Positions 46,601-58,067 of a stretch of 64,000 bases of DNA are shown here, piece by piece (the stretch's first letter is position 1; the number at the start of each line of letters is the position of its first letter). This DNA comes from Gliomastix tumulicola. Lineage: Eukaryota > Ascomycota > Sordariomycetes > Hypocreales > Bionectriaceae. The notes under the pieces were generated by a model that saw only the letters and a program-made list of their open reading frames with translations, was not told where the DNA came from and did no database searches. The stretch covers positions 1,413,336 to 1,477,335 of the forward strand of contig BCHX01000006.1 of assembly GCA_001599755.1 (NCBI GenBank), in the 5' to 3' direction. Position numbers and translations under genes: made by a program.

Positions 46601-48618
46601 CACTCGTGGGAACACAGTCGCTCATGAAGAACCCGCCATTCATGAAGTTACTACTCTGGACGAGTCGTATTACCATTTTGCGACCAAGGATACGGTGGCG
46701 CAGGATGATAGGTTCGAGCGCAACAGAGACCAGGTTGTTCTGAAACTGTCGAATGAAGGTCTCGAGCAAGGGAGCACGACAAAGAACGACAATGGAAACG
46801 ATGAACCCCGGACAATCCTGCAGGTGAACCAGATTTGGATCTGGACCTTGGACAATAGTGAGTAAAACTCGTTGATTCAAGTATGTGCGTTGGCTAATAG
46901 GACGAACTAGGATGGGTGATTAGCGCGACTTCGCTTCCTGCTCATGCCGACGAGCCGGCGTGGGTGGACCAGTTCATTGAGCATTTGAATAAGAGAGCGG
47001 AGGATGGAGGAACCAAGTCTCAACCGGAGTCTACCGAGGCGATGGCGAAGTTGATGGTCGACTACTGCGTCGGATCGTATGAGAGACCGCCTGCCAAGGA
47101 TGCGCCTGACAACGAAATCTCTCACGCCGACATCGACGAGCCACATTGGAGACAAGAGCTCTCGATTCGCCAGATATTCTCCAACTATATCAATGTTCTG
47201 GTATGCAGCCTCCGATCAACTCTGTTGAATTATGGCTGACCACACCATAGGGAAGGAAGGAGACAAATCTCTTCAGAGAATTCGAGGAGACAGTCAAGAA
47301 AAAACAGAACTCAGGAAAGCATGATCTCAAGATAAAAAACGACAGGAGAGAAGAGACAAACGTCACGAAAGGTTCCGAGGCGACGACAAGGGACGCCAAC
47401 AGATCAAGGGAGCGCTACATCAAGATCAAAGATGCCATTGAGCGAGAGGTACAACTCCTCAGCGATATCAAAGACGTCCGCGACGAGTTGAATATCCTCA
47501 TGTCGATTGCAAAGTATCAACGTGGTATTGAGACTCAACTGCTCGGAAACTCTTCAACAGGTCAGGCTTGGAGTGCAAAATACATTGAGGGCGACCTCGA
47601 AGCAATGGATGAGCTTGCGAAAAGGATTATCGAAGCTGTTGGTCACCCTCCTCTACCTAAATCCTGAATCGTCATCTGAATGTACTAACACTTGAGTACT
47701 CACAGGCCAGCGCCACGCTCGGTCTTCAAGAAAGCGAAATTTCAAACTTCCAGGCCGAGCAGGCCGTAACTCAAGGCGAAATTTCAAACAGATTGACTGA
47801 GCAAACTATCACATTGACTGAGGAAACCATCAAACAAGGCAGGACCTTTATGGTATTCACCGTGGCCACTGTCCTCTTTGTGAGTCTCATCCGTCCATAT
47901 TGCCGGGGAGACACCCCAGCTATGACATGATTGATATTAATGTATGCTCGATTAGCTGCCTCTGTCATTCCTCTCCTCTCTGTTTGCACTAGACGTGGAA
48001 TCATTCCAACAGACGCCAAAGTGGGCATTCGGAGTACTCTGTACGTACGGGCCGAAGGACAAGAATGGTGATGATGTGAGCGGATTCGCTAACATGCCCT
48101 CTGCAGTCGGCGTTTCTGTGGCATTCTCAACCCCCCTGATGTGTTATGCCATTTGGTCGCGCACGTTGGACGACTTCTTCTGGAAGCACTGGGAATTCGT
48201 TCTGGATTTGATGGCACCCTTCAAGCTGCTGCCGACATTCTTCAGGATCCTAAACGAAGTCTTCAGAGTTCTCCGCTACGACCTCCGACGGCGAGCATTC
48301 GGACCCAAAAGCCCAGATCAGACACAAACCACGACGCAGAATGAGCCACAGACGGAGGGGGAAAGCAGTGACTGCTTCGATTGGGCCCGTGAGAAAATAA
48401 GGCGACGACGCAACAGGATGGACGATGAAGAGAAGAAGGCAGGGGCAACCGAACCCATGCTTTCTGACAAGGCGTCGAGCGGGGCAGACAAAGGCGCTGC
48501 CAATGGAGGGCCAGGCGGTGTAAAGTCATCTGTTGAGCCTGATTCATCCGTCAACAGGCCAGGAAAGCGGGAGTTGTGGGATTTTATGAAAGTTGAGTGG
48601 CCTGTCCAAGATCGATGA
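43687..48618 (+). CDS. Ankyrin-repeat protein fused to a CorA-like two-TM domain
   Basis: Nine exons: 43687-46017, 46079-46093 (15 nt), 46163-46381, 46446-46857, 46911-47200, 47251-47637, 47706-47879, 47956-48040 and 48107-48618, giving 1474 residues. An acidic/basic N-terminus (1-67) precedes ankyrin repeats (about 68-400 and one near 456-480), then acidic linkers and a NEESKA-type repeat (540-563). The region from about 690 follows the fungal CorA-like pattern: KNFKCNIMRF, KFTWIHFPVTNIEWMK, LQVNQIWIWTLD, a long helix with IKDVRDELNILMSIA, and FMVFTVATVLFLPLSFLSSL as TM1. TM1 ends in FALDV, where CorA/Mrs2 channels have GMN; TM2 is WAFGVLFGVSVAFSTP onward. The last intron (48041-48106) is 66 nt and stop-free. 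The exon 6 donor (GTTGGT) is weak. Function is unknown; membrane signalling is an inference. Confidence 0.85.
43996..44292 (+). repeat. Three tandem 99-bp ankyrin units, nearly identical at DNA level
   Basis: Units at 43996-44094, 44095-44193 and 44194-44292, each encoding one 33-residue ankyrin repeat starting LHYAS. Over their first 80 bp, units 2 and 3 differ at only about four positions. The last 15 bp of the third diverge. Third codon positions are conserved too, pointing to recent duplication or conversion. Confidence 0.9.
45304..45375 (+). repeat. Four 18-bp in-frame repeats encoding NEESKA-type hexapeptides
   Basis: AATGAGGAGAGCAAGGCA and three close variants in tandem, encoding (N/D)EE(S/N)(K/Q)A. 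They lie in the linker between the ankyrin and CorA-like parts. Confidence 0.9.
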
Positions 48619-48866
48619 CATGGTGAGACACAGGTATTTTTTGCGAGGGCAAGGGTTCTAGCATGTGCGAGGCAGGTGTTTTGGGAAAGTGTTTCATTTC
48701 TAAGGCGCTACTATATCATCATACCCTGAATTCATATCCAATCCCAAGAGATATCCAAGAAATCAAGCTGCCAAACATCCATGCTAAATAACCAAAAGTG
48801 TCCTTTAAACAGAAGATTCACATCCTCCAGTATATATACCAAAGAGCAAACCATCTTGCCCAAGCT

Positions 48867-51269
48867 CTAAAACTTCTCCATCAAGTTCATCCTGACAGTC
48901 CACATCCTAGCCCTCTTGCCAAAGATATACATGGGAATGGTAAGCAGCATAACAATAAGCTGGATGACGCCGATCCAGATGAAGACCGTCTTGGGCCCGT
49001 CGCCGGCCAGCCAGTGCGTGACGAAGAGGCTGAAGACGAGCCCGTGGAAGATGTTCTTGGCGAAGTTGAGCGTGACGAGGGCCTCGCCGGCGTACTGGCG
49101 GTAGCTGTCGACGCAGAAGGTGATGGAGGTGGTCGAGCCGAGGGAGCAGCCGAAGGAGACGACGCCGAAGAAGACGGTGGGCGCGATCCACGGGTCGCCG
49201 TTCTCGGCGGACCAGCCGAAGCCCATGAGGCCGATGCACGTCGTGAAGAGGATGGGGATCGCCATGACGAGGCGGAACTCGGGCTCGTAGAGGCCGCCGT
49301 TGCGGCGGGCCATGGCTTTCACGATGACGTCGCTGATGCGGCCTGCCACGGCCGTGCCCAGGATGCCGCCGATGAAGGGGGAGATGTAGACGAGGCCCGC
49401 GGACATGGCGCTGAAGTTGTACGTCTCCGGGTCGCGGTAGATCATGGTGAGCGCCTCGGAGATGACGATGAGCCAGCCGATGGAGCAGGCGTAGACGAGG
49501 GAGGACCAGAGCACGGCCGGGTAGGCGTAGAGGATGAAGGGGCGGAGGGCGACCTTGAACCACTTGTCGTTGTTGAGACGGCCGTGGTAGGGCCGGAGCT
49601 GCTGGACGAACGACTGCGGGGGCTGCCGGCGGAGGTTGTGCGTGTAGGCCTTGGACTTGGGGAGGCCCTGGAAGTCGGCCGGGGTGAGCTTCTCCGGGTC
49701 GAAGCGGGAGGAGGTGTAACCGGAGGAGCCGACGTTGGAGGAGCTGCCGTTGCCGGAGGAGCTGTCTGGTGCTGTGGCAGCAGCGGGAGGAGGCGTGATG
49801 ACGCTCTGTTGGGTCTGAGGGCGGCTGATATCGACAGACGGTTTCTGCGACTCGAGAGCGGCCTCGTTGGGGATAGGGTGGCTTGAGGGGCCGGCTTCGG
49901 TATGCTGCTTCTCGGCCTCAGGAGCGTCTGCCCAGCCGACGTGGTGACGTGCCGAGTGAGCCGCATCTGGTTGTTCCGACGCGAAGCCGACATGCAGCTC
50001 CTTGTGTCGGTCATCAGCCCCAGGGGAGGGCGACCTGGGAGCCTCGCCCGTGACTGGAACCGGTGCCGGCGATCTAGGAGTGTGGTGGCCCGATCTAGGC
50101 GTATGGACTCCTCCGGGGCGCGACGAGAGTCGGCGGAGGAAGCTCGGGCGCTTCTTGGGCTTCCTGGTGGGCGTGCGGTCCCAGAACGTCTCGGGGACGA
50201 AGAAGAAAAGGAGGACACCGCAGAAGGCCACAATCATGGCAACGATCCTATCGCCGTAGATCAGCATATGTGGACGGCTTTGAGACAGCCGTGTGCAGAG
50301 CCTAACTTACCAAAAAGTCCACCGCCAGCTGAGGGCGCCGATGACGACGGCGCTGACGAGAGGAACCAAGTTCTTCCCGCCGAGCAGCAGGAGCGTGTAT
50401 ATTCCGATGCGATACGCGCGCTCGTGGAGGAAGAAAATCTCAGCAATAGTAGCGGAAGGCAGACACTCGACGGGGCTGACGGAGATGCCCTGGAAGACGC
50501 GGGCGGCGATGAGCGAGCCGAAGCTCTTGGCCCAGCCCGCCCACAGACTCGTCGCGATGAACATGATGGCGCTGAAGAGGTAGACGGGGCGCTTCCCCCA
50601 GAGGATGGCGGTCGGGGAGAAGAGGACGGAGCCGACGCCCAGGCCCATCATGTAGAGACCCGTGGTCAGGGCGACCTCCTCGTGCGGCACGTGGAAGTCG
50701 TGGGCGACGTCGTCAAAGCCGGCAGCGATGAGCGGCGTGATTCCGCCGCCGATCATGCAGTAGAAGCCCAGCGAGAGGAGGGCGCAGTCACGGCGCCAGG
50801 AGGGCCAGTTCAGGGGGTCATTGGCGGAGTCATCGGGCTGGGGCTCAAGGATGATGGCTCCGTCATCCGTCGTCTTCTTCTCCTCCTCCTCGACCGCTGC
50901 TGGAGGTGTCTGGGGAGTAGGAGGAGGATGGGGCTCATCAAGGACGGGCCTCGTGCCCCCGGGCGTCGCCGGGCCCTCGACGAAGAACCCCGTCGGGATG
51001 GACGAGTGCGAGGTCCGGGCGTGGATGTTCCGCAGACCCAGCGGCTCGTTCCTATGAGCCGCGAGCAGCAGAACCGAGCCCGGCACCTCGATCGTGTTGG
51101 GGTCGTTCAGGACGCCCATGCTCCAGGCGGGAGGCTTGGGCTTCCCACCGACTGTGCCCCCCGTGGTGGCAGGATCCGCATCTGGTGACTCTGACGTCTG
51201 GCCAGAGCGCCCGAAGAGGCGCCCGAGACGCAGACGCCCGAGTCCCGTGGCTGGCTTTTCCTCGGCCAT
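48867..51269 (-). CDS. Major facilitator superfamily transporter (DHA1/Hol1-like)
   Basis: Two exons (51269-50311 and 50247-48867; GTAAGT donor, GATAG acceptor) give 779 residues. A long cytosolic N-terminus (about 165 residues, Pro/Gly-rich, with IEVPGSVLL) leads to DPLNWPSWRRDCALL, the entry motif of fungal Hol1/DHA1-type drug:H+ antiporters and polyamine carriers. TM1-TM6 follow, with SPTAILWGKRPVYLFSA (loop 2-3 motif A) and ARVFQGISVSPVECLPSATI (TM4-5). A central loop of about 170 residues with many S/T-P sites (TPRSGHHTPRSPAP) separates TM6 from TM7. TM7-12 resume at PYHGRLNNDKWFKVALRPFI. The substrate cannot be assigned. The large + strand ORFs across this gene are antisense shadows caused by GC-rich codons. 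Confidence 0.92.
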
Positions 51270-52209
51270 GACGAGTTTCTGGGGTGTGACTGTGTCTTTG
51301 TCTCTCAGTCTCTCAGTCCGTCTCAGACCGGCAGCACAACCTGCTTTGCCCGCAACGGCTCAGGCTTTTTTTCTCACCACACTGTTTCCCCGGGGAAACT
51401 CTGGGAGCGCTGGCCGTTATGTCATGTGCAGAGAGCAGGTGGAAGAGTCAACTTTTTCAGGGTCCAGTCCAGAACTCCAGAGATAGACTCGGGCTAGAGA
51501 AAAGTCGCCGTAAGAATGACCTTGGCTGAAATTAGAGTTAATAAGTTAACAACGAAGAAAAGTTACATGGCAAGGGGCGACGTTGTGGGGATGCTTTCGT
51601 ACCGGTGACTCTTGGAATGAGGCCGTTGCCTTGAGAACGTCCAACGCCACTGCGACTTGGAGGATGATGAGGAAGAGAGGGGAAAAGAGTGAAAAGGGCG
51701 GCCGCCGTCTTAAATAAGTTTCTGACATGATAATCCTCCCCGCCTCTGCTGGGCAAAACGAGCGCAGGAAAACAGACTCGTATCATCGTCAAAACTAAGT
51801 TGCTCGTACCAGGTCATGATGGTCATGGGGTGGAGCGGCTGATAAGACCAAGCCAAAGCCAAGATCACGTCTTGGGGCCCTGCTAGCACCGTTGGGCGCT
51901 GCAGCCGCCTCCAATAGGTACGTTCAGTGGCCCCCCGTTGCCCCCCAGGGTCCCCGCTAGCGGCGAACCCCAGGCGCTGTCTCTGCACTGCCGTTGCGGA
52001 TTTTATTAAGCACTGGAGTGCGTGGCCAAGCGCTGCACGAGCGCTGCACAATGACGCCCTTGGCCCCAGTCGCGCGGGATCAACTGACCGCCATAAGACG
52101 GGTGCCCAATCCAGAGCCATCCATCAGCTGTCCTCGCGTCCGACGTTCTCCTCCTCCATGTGACCCTACCCCATCCAGCCCATCTCGGACTCAATCAATC
52201 TCACCGGCA
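51270..52209. other. Divergent intergenic region MFS / thioredoxin-like
   Basis: 940 bp between divergent starts, presumably both promoters. Small ORFs only, no domain. Confidence 0.5.
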
Positions 52210-52956
52210 ATGCACAGGTTAAGCATCAGGATCCCTGCCCTCGCCGCTCGGCGTCCGGTCACCCGTCACGCACGCCCAGCGCCCAACAAGCAATGCCTCC
52301 TCCGCCCTTCGTCAGTACCCTCATCGACGTCAGCGCCGCTGCGCTTCTCCACGACTGCCGCCAACAAAGCCAAGAACCAGATCTTTGATCCGTCAGTATT
52401 TGACTAAAAACCCGGGCCCCTCCCCTTCCCCCTGCCTGCTATCTTCTGAAAGCCATCCATTGCCGATCCCCAGCGCTAACGACAACACCTTCTCCATGGC
52501 GCGGAGGAGGAGATGTCTCAACACAGCGTCCGTGATGCATCCTCCTTCCAGACGTACCTCTCCCTCTCCACATCCGCCAACAGGCCGCTCCTCACCTTCT
52601 GGTCCGCCTCCTGGTGCTCCACCTGCCGCGTCGTCGAGCCCGGGGTGAGGGACGCCGTGGCCTCTGGCGTCGGCGAGGAGGAGGGCGGCGTCAACTACGC
52701 CGTCGTCGTGTTCGACGCGCCGGACCAGGCCGAGCTCGTGCAGCGCTATCTGACGCACATACGGTCTGTGCCGACGCTGCTGGCGTTTGACGCGAGGCGC
52801 GGGGAGCCGGTGGCGGAGACCCGGGTTGCTGATGCGCGCCAGCTCTCCGACAAGGAGTTTGTTGAGGCGTGGATCAGGAGTGAGGCGGCGAGGTCTGGCG
52901 GTGGTGGGGGAGGCGGCTCGACTGGGTTTACAGGGCTGTTTGGGAATTTGAAGTGA
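52210..52956 (+). CDS. Thioredoxin-like protein, probably mitochondrial
   Basis: Two exons (52210-52391 and 52527-52956) give 203 residues. The N-terminus is rich in Arg, Ser and Ala without acids (MHRLSIRIPALAARRPVTRH), fitting a mitochondrial presequence. The thioredoxin fold covers about 62-185: LLTFWSASWCSTCRVVEP with active-site CSTC (91-94) in place of the classic CGPC, YAVVVFDAPD, and the cis-Pro loop RSVPTLLAFD. The tail has a Gly-rich run. The splice was chosen by phase: donor GTCAGT after 52391 and acceptor CACAG ending at 52526 join GATCC to CGTC, giving NQIFDPVRDASSF, which matches related fungal proteins. The alternative acceptor just upstream, ending in GGAG, would add a few residues. 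Confidence 0.8.
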
Positions 52957-53327
52957 GGGATGTTGACGCCATTACCAGTCACTCTACGACAGACTACTAT
53001 AGGTAATCCGTCGAGGGTCTGTATACCTACTATATCTCCAACATCTGTACAGTATCTAGCGTTGGCCAGAGACACATGGGAAACCTGCCACAGTCCTGAA
53101 CCAAGAGAGTTCACCGAATGTTATTCATTCCTCGTCCCGACGGTCTCATTAATCTCAACCGCTAACTTCATCATCGTATCTTCTCAGCTCGCTAACATCA
53201 CAAACCCCTATCTAGAACCAGTAAGTAGTAGGTGTACACAGTAATCGACTTTGCTCGACGCCATTGGCCGTTCGCTCGAGTCTCGCTTTCGAACGACGCC
53301 GCTTCTTCAAATGTTCATATCGTCATC
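52957..53327. other. Convergent 3' region thioredoxin-like / Sel1-repeat gene
   Basis: 371 bp between convergent stop codons. 3' UTR sequence only, as far as I can see. Confidence 0.5.
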
Positions 53328-55386
53328 TCACATGACGGTGCACTCGCCCTCCTGCTGCTTCTCGATCCGACTTCGCGAGATGCGCTCTCGCTGGCGAGGC
53401 GCATTCCTCCCTACTCGCTTCAGCTCCTCCAGGCGATCGCGGGCCTTGGGGAAATCTTGGGCTGTAGCACCATCCAGTTAGACATTGGCACCGTCAAGAA
53501 TAAGGGGGAAAGGGGGTAGGTAGACATACCGGCTGCTCTCCAGTACCACCTCTTGGCGTCCTCCAGGTTAGCCGGAACTCCTATGCCAACCTCCGTGAAG
53601 TAGCCCATGGCGTATTCCGCCTTGGCCAGCCCAGCCACCGCCGCCTTGCGAGCCCACAGATATGCCTCCTCGTCGCTCTGTTTCAGCACGCCGTCGCTTC
53701 CCGTGAGATACCAGCCACTGAGAGCCAGCTCGGCCTGGTGCTCCTCCCTCTGCGCGGCCTTCGAGTACCACATGATGGACAGCCGGGGGTCGACCGGGCA
53801 GCCCAGGGAGCCGTACTCGTACGCACAGCCGAGCTTGAACTGCGAGAACTTGTACCCGAGCTCGGCCGCCTGCATGAAGAGCTCGAGGGCGTACTTCTCG
53901 TCCCGGATGATGGCGTCGTTGCCCTGCGCCGACTCATAGAGCATGGCCAGCTCGTGCAGCGCGTGCGGGTTCTCCGCGTCGGCGCGCTCCGCCGCCCTCT
54001 TGAGCCACCCGATGGCCTCCCGCGGGTTCCGAGGCTGGCCCAGCAGTCCCTTGAGCAGGATCATCCCGACCTTGTACATGGCGGGGGTGTCGCCCAGCGT
54101 CGCCGCGCGCTTGTACCACTGGATGGCCTTGAGCGGATCCTTGCGCGTGCCGCCGCCCTCGTCCTGCCCGATCTCGCAGCACACCGCCGTCCGGTACGCG
54201 GCGCCAGCGTGGCCGAGCTTAGCGGCCGACTGGTAGAGAGTGAAGGCCTCCTTGGTGTCTGCCTGGCCCCCGAAGAGCCCGCGGCCCAGGCTGTCGGCCA
54301 TCAGGAACATCGCCTCCGGGTTCTGCGCGTTGCACTGCTTCTTGAGGATCTTGTGCGCGTCCAGGGTGTATCGGTCGCGGGCTCGGTGGCGCACGCGCGG
54401 ATCGGGGACGTTGGGGACGAGGACGTCGGCAGCCTCGATGAGTCGCTTCGCCAGCCGGATCGCCGAGTCCGTGTCGTTCGGGTTCGTCTTGAGCACCATC
54501 CGCAGCCGCTCCAGCTCCTGCGGAGTTACGGGCACCTCTGCTGGCGTCGCAGGTGCTCGGGACTGAAGGGTGGGTTGCGGCTGTGGTGTTGCTTGGGCCT
54601 GTCTTTGAGGAGCGGCCTGAGCAGCTGGCGGACCTGACTGCGGCACTCCTCCGTAGTTGCGCACGGGCGGAGGTTTGCTGTTCAGGTTTACCACGGAGCC
54701 AGACATCAGCCCGGCTCTCACCGGTGTGGGATGAGACGGCAGAGCATCGGGATCCGTGCTCGCAGGGGGCACCGCCGGCGCAGCTACTGCCCTTGTTCCC
54801 TGAGACGGCCTCGGCAGCGTCGTTGGTCCCGGAGGCGCGCTTGGTCCTCGAGCGGGTATTGGCCCACGGCTCTGCGGGTGGCCACCATAGCTATTATGGT
54901 TCCGCTGTGAACCGAGGTTGCTTATCTGCGGGAGCGGTGGCACGTCTGGAGCGTCTGCTGCCATCTCGAATACTGCGGTTTGAGGCTGTCGTAGATCGGG
55001 CTGAGATTTGGCGTGGCTCAACTTGGCCGTCTGATGAGCTCCAGGCTGCGGCTGCTCATAGCCGGGTCCGGGGCCAAAGTCTGCGCCTGCACCTGCACCT
55101 GCGCCTGGCCGCATAGTCTCTTCAAACGAGCCCCGGCCGTGAGCAGGGATATTATCGAAGTCAGGCATACTCGACCGCTTGGGGTCGTTGTATGCGTCGT
55201 ACCCCTGGTTGGCCCTGTGAGGATCATTATAGTCGCCCGGATACTGCTGGGACACGAACGAGCCTCCGCCTGACTGATACCCGGAATCCAACGTCCCATG
55301 CCGGTCTCCATTGTACTGAGGAGCCCAGCCCTGGTCATACTGATCCGGAGGGGGTTGGTGGTGCATAGGCTCTCGTTGCGGAGGGG

Positions 55387-55421
<35 letters not shown>

Positions 55422-56384
55422 ATACCGGCACCCTGGCCTGCAGGGCTGTCATAAGAAGTCGTTTGCTGTCGCTGCGGCGGCGCCGCCTTCACTTTAATGT
55501 TCCCAGTCAGCCTAGTATCATAGCCCGTCCTACCGCTATGCACTGGCATCGTCTGACTTCGCCCCGGCGGGCCAAACTCGGTATTGTGCTGAGGGCCCGG
55601 TCCTCTGCTTGCTGGAGCCGGCCCGCCGTAACCACTCTGGTCTTGACCTGCTGGGGGGCCTCGCCCCGTTTCTGGGTAGCTGTTGTTCGAGTAGCTTCGC
55701 TGCGGCTCCCTCGGCCGTCCATACTCTTGGCTGCGCTGGCTCTCCGCGCTCGTCCTCGGGGGCATCCTCTGGCTCTGCCCGTTGAGATTCATCGCACCCA
55801 TCTGCGCGGCTATGTGCTGATCCCGATCGCGGGCGTAAGGATCGTCATAGCTGGAGTGACCATGCTGACGGTTGGCTGCGTAACTTATTAGTCACCGGAT
55901 TCATGCCAATATATTCACAAGAGCACTCACAGCTGGGATCGGAGCGATTGGAGTGGACGGGCGGCCGAACATCTCTCCCGCCCATGGGAGCCGCCTGTCT
56001 GGGGTCTCGTCCCGGCGCAGGACCTGCTGGCATCCCGCCCTGTGGAGGGTAGCCTCCTCTCCCGTGCCCGTTTGAAGGCGGTCGGCCGCCCATTCTGGGG
56101 TCTCGAGGCGGGTAGTCCTGCTGTTGTCGGTGTTGCGGAGGCGGCTGTCCTCTGCCATAGGCCGGGTCTGGGTACTGGTCACCATAACCCTGATCGTAGC
56201 CCCCCTGGTCTGCGTGCCCGTAGTCATAATCCTGATAACCATATCCGTCATTATTATAATTGTTGTAGTTGTCGTGCTGTGGCGGTCCGTAATTCTGCGG
56301 CGGCGGCCCTCCACGACCGCGCTGGTCGTACCGGGCACCGCCCTGGTATGGAGGCTGACCGCCGTAGCCTCCCTGGTATGCCAT
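53328..56384 (-). CDS. Sel1-repeat protein, chitin synthase regulator (Chs4/Skt5)-like, CaaX-terminated
   Basis: Three exons: 56384-55931, 55875-53530 and 53461-53328, giving 977 residues. The N-terminal ~600 residues are low complexity: Tyr/Gly/Gln/Pro-rich, with a ten-Gln run (55391-55420). The Sel1-like repeats occupy about 640-925, with the usual A-x-x-W-Y-x-x-A-A-x-x-G spacing (for example LKAIQWYKRAATLGDTPAMY and LSIMWYSKAAQREEHQAELA). The last exon gives a basic helix (KARDRLEELKRVGRNAPRQR) and ends CTVM, a CaaX farnesylation motif as in yeast Skt5/Chs4, which recruits and activates chitin synthase III at the plasma membrane. The terminal exon is small and would be lost without splicing, together with the CaaX box. 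Which Chs4 paralogue this is remains open. Confidence 0.85.
55391..55420 (-). repeat. (CAG)n trinucleotide tract encoding poly-Gln
   Basis: Nine CTG plus TTG on the + strand, coding for ten Gln in the Sel1-repeat protein. Expected to vary in length. Confidence 0.9.
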
Positions 56385-58067
56385 GTCGGTCGAGTCTAAA
56401 GGAGAGGAGAGATCGATCGTGTTATGAGTCGCAGTTGCTGAGAGAAGGTAGAAGTCCGCGACAGCTCATATCGAGGGTGTGAGAAGCCGTCGCAGCGCGG
56501 TGGGGGCAACGGTGGCGTCGCGAATTCGAGCTGAGCCGTATTAAAGGAGAGAGAGAACGAAAGGACCGGGGCTGGCGACAGTAAGGCTACGAGAACATGA
56601 TTGAAAAGAGGTGCTGCTGGCCGACACAAGCACCAGGTCAAGCAAAGGTGGTGTCAGGAATCAAGATTCGCAAGCGCCGGGAGGTTGATTCTTTAAGACG
56701 GGACACTGCACGAGGCGGGACCCTTTTTTCGAGGATTTGCGGGTTTGGCATTCGTTGCCCCCCGCCGAGTTTCCAGCTTGGCCTTGAGTTGTTGGTGGAT
56801 CGGGGGATCCTGGGCCGTGGAGCTAACACCTGTCAGAAGGACAATCGAATTCAGACGAATTTCCAGGACGGAAGTCGAGTAGAGAAAGGGGGAGATGAAT
56901 GGCGAGGGTCCGGGACAGACGAAACGACATAGGAGAGAACAAGGTGAGCAGTAGCTGACCGTACGCAGACAAGCTCAGCTGCCCGTGTCAGCTCTAAGAA
57001 AGCATGAAATGTTATGACCTGGAAATTGGTATCATAAGCTGAGACTCGTCCCAGCGCAAAACGCCTGGCGGGGGGTCCCTTGCTGGGTGTGCTCAGGTAC
57101 CAATTTGTGGGGGATTCCATGCATGAGGTACCTACCTGGAGCCTGGAAGGCCTCCCAGTTGTGGTCGGTGTCATCACTCACGGGACGGGGGGGAGATCTC
57201 AGTTCGTATGAATCGTATCTAGGGGACCGGTCCGGGCTGCGTGACCTCCTTGCGCCTCGGTTTCTAGTCATGATGGCTGGAATGATGACATCCAATGACA
57301 GTCGCTCGACCAGAGGAGACCTGCTGACCAGAAAGCCACCTCCCCCTATGCGCAGCATTGCCTATGCTTATTATTAGCCCTACGGGTCAGGCGGACGCAG
57401 TAGCAGATCTTCGCTGTTATGCCTGTTCGGGACAGCAACTGCCGGGCCACTTCCTAAAACCGCTGGACGCTGGTCTGGTTCCTGATGATCAGGTTTCAGA
57501 GCGCCGCCAACCAAGCGACGAGGTCACACCATCCGCCTCTAGGAATTCAGTCCCCTCAGGCACTTGAGACCGGCCGCCAGCCCTGCCCTGGACCGCGCGG
57601 CTGCGTCGAGTAGCACACAGCGACAGCATGTCTTAAAACATGGAATTGCGCCGCACTGACTCGTCCGCCCGGGACAGATCGAACAGCGAATCGGGGGGCT
57701 TTCTAAATGGCTCAACGAAGCTAGACGCACTTCGACAGGTTCGCGATTGGCTGTGACGTCTTCAAATCGTCGGCGTATCTGAAATTACGAAAAGGCACGT
57801 TAATCATTGCCGAACCCGAAAGTCTTCGTCGTGAAAGCAACCGCCCACCATGAGACAGAAAACGGGGCAGATGTGGCGCAGTGGCGCCCCAGCCACACTT
57901 AACGGGCATTTTAAATTCCACACAAGCTAGCATGTGGCACTGTCTATGACGGAAGCATGAAATCGAGGAGAGCATCGTCGCCAACCTTTGCCGAGCTCGA
58001 ATAAGCATCCCAGCACAGCTCAATCAGTCTTCCCGACCGCGGATACCAGCCGATCAGAACTGACACG
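56385..58067. other. Divergent intergenic region Sel1-repeat gene / CBP4
   Basis: 1.7 kb between divergent starts. It carries short ORFs up to about 110 codons without domains. Promoters of both genes are expected here. Confidence 0.5.

Noticed and set aside
48798..51188. Two long + strand ORFs (362 and 428 codons) opposite the MFS transporter
   Set aside because: They lie fully antisense to well-conserved TM-encoding exons. Their Asp/Glu/Gly/Arg/Val-rich products are what complementary GC-rich codons give.
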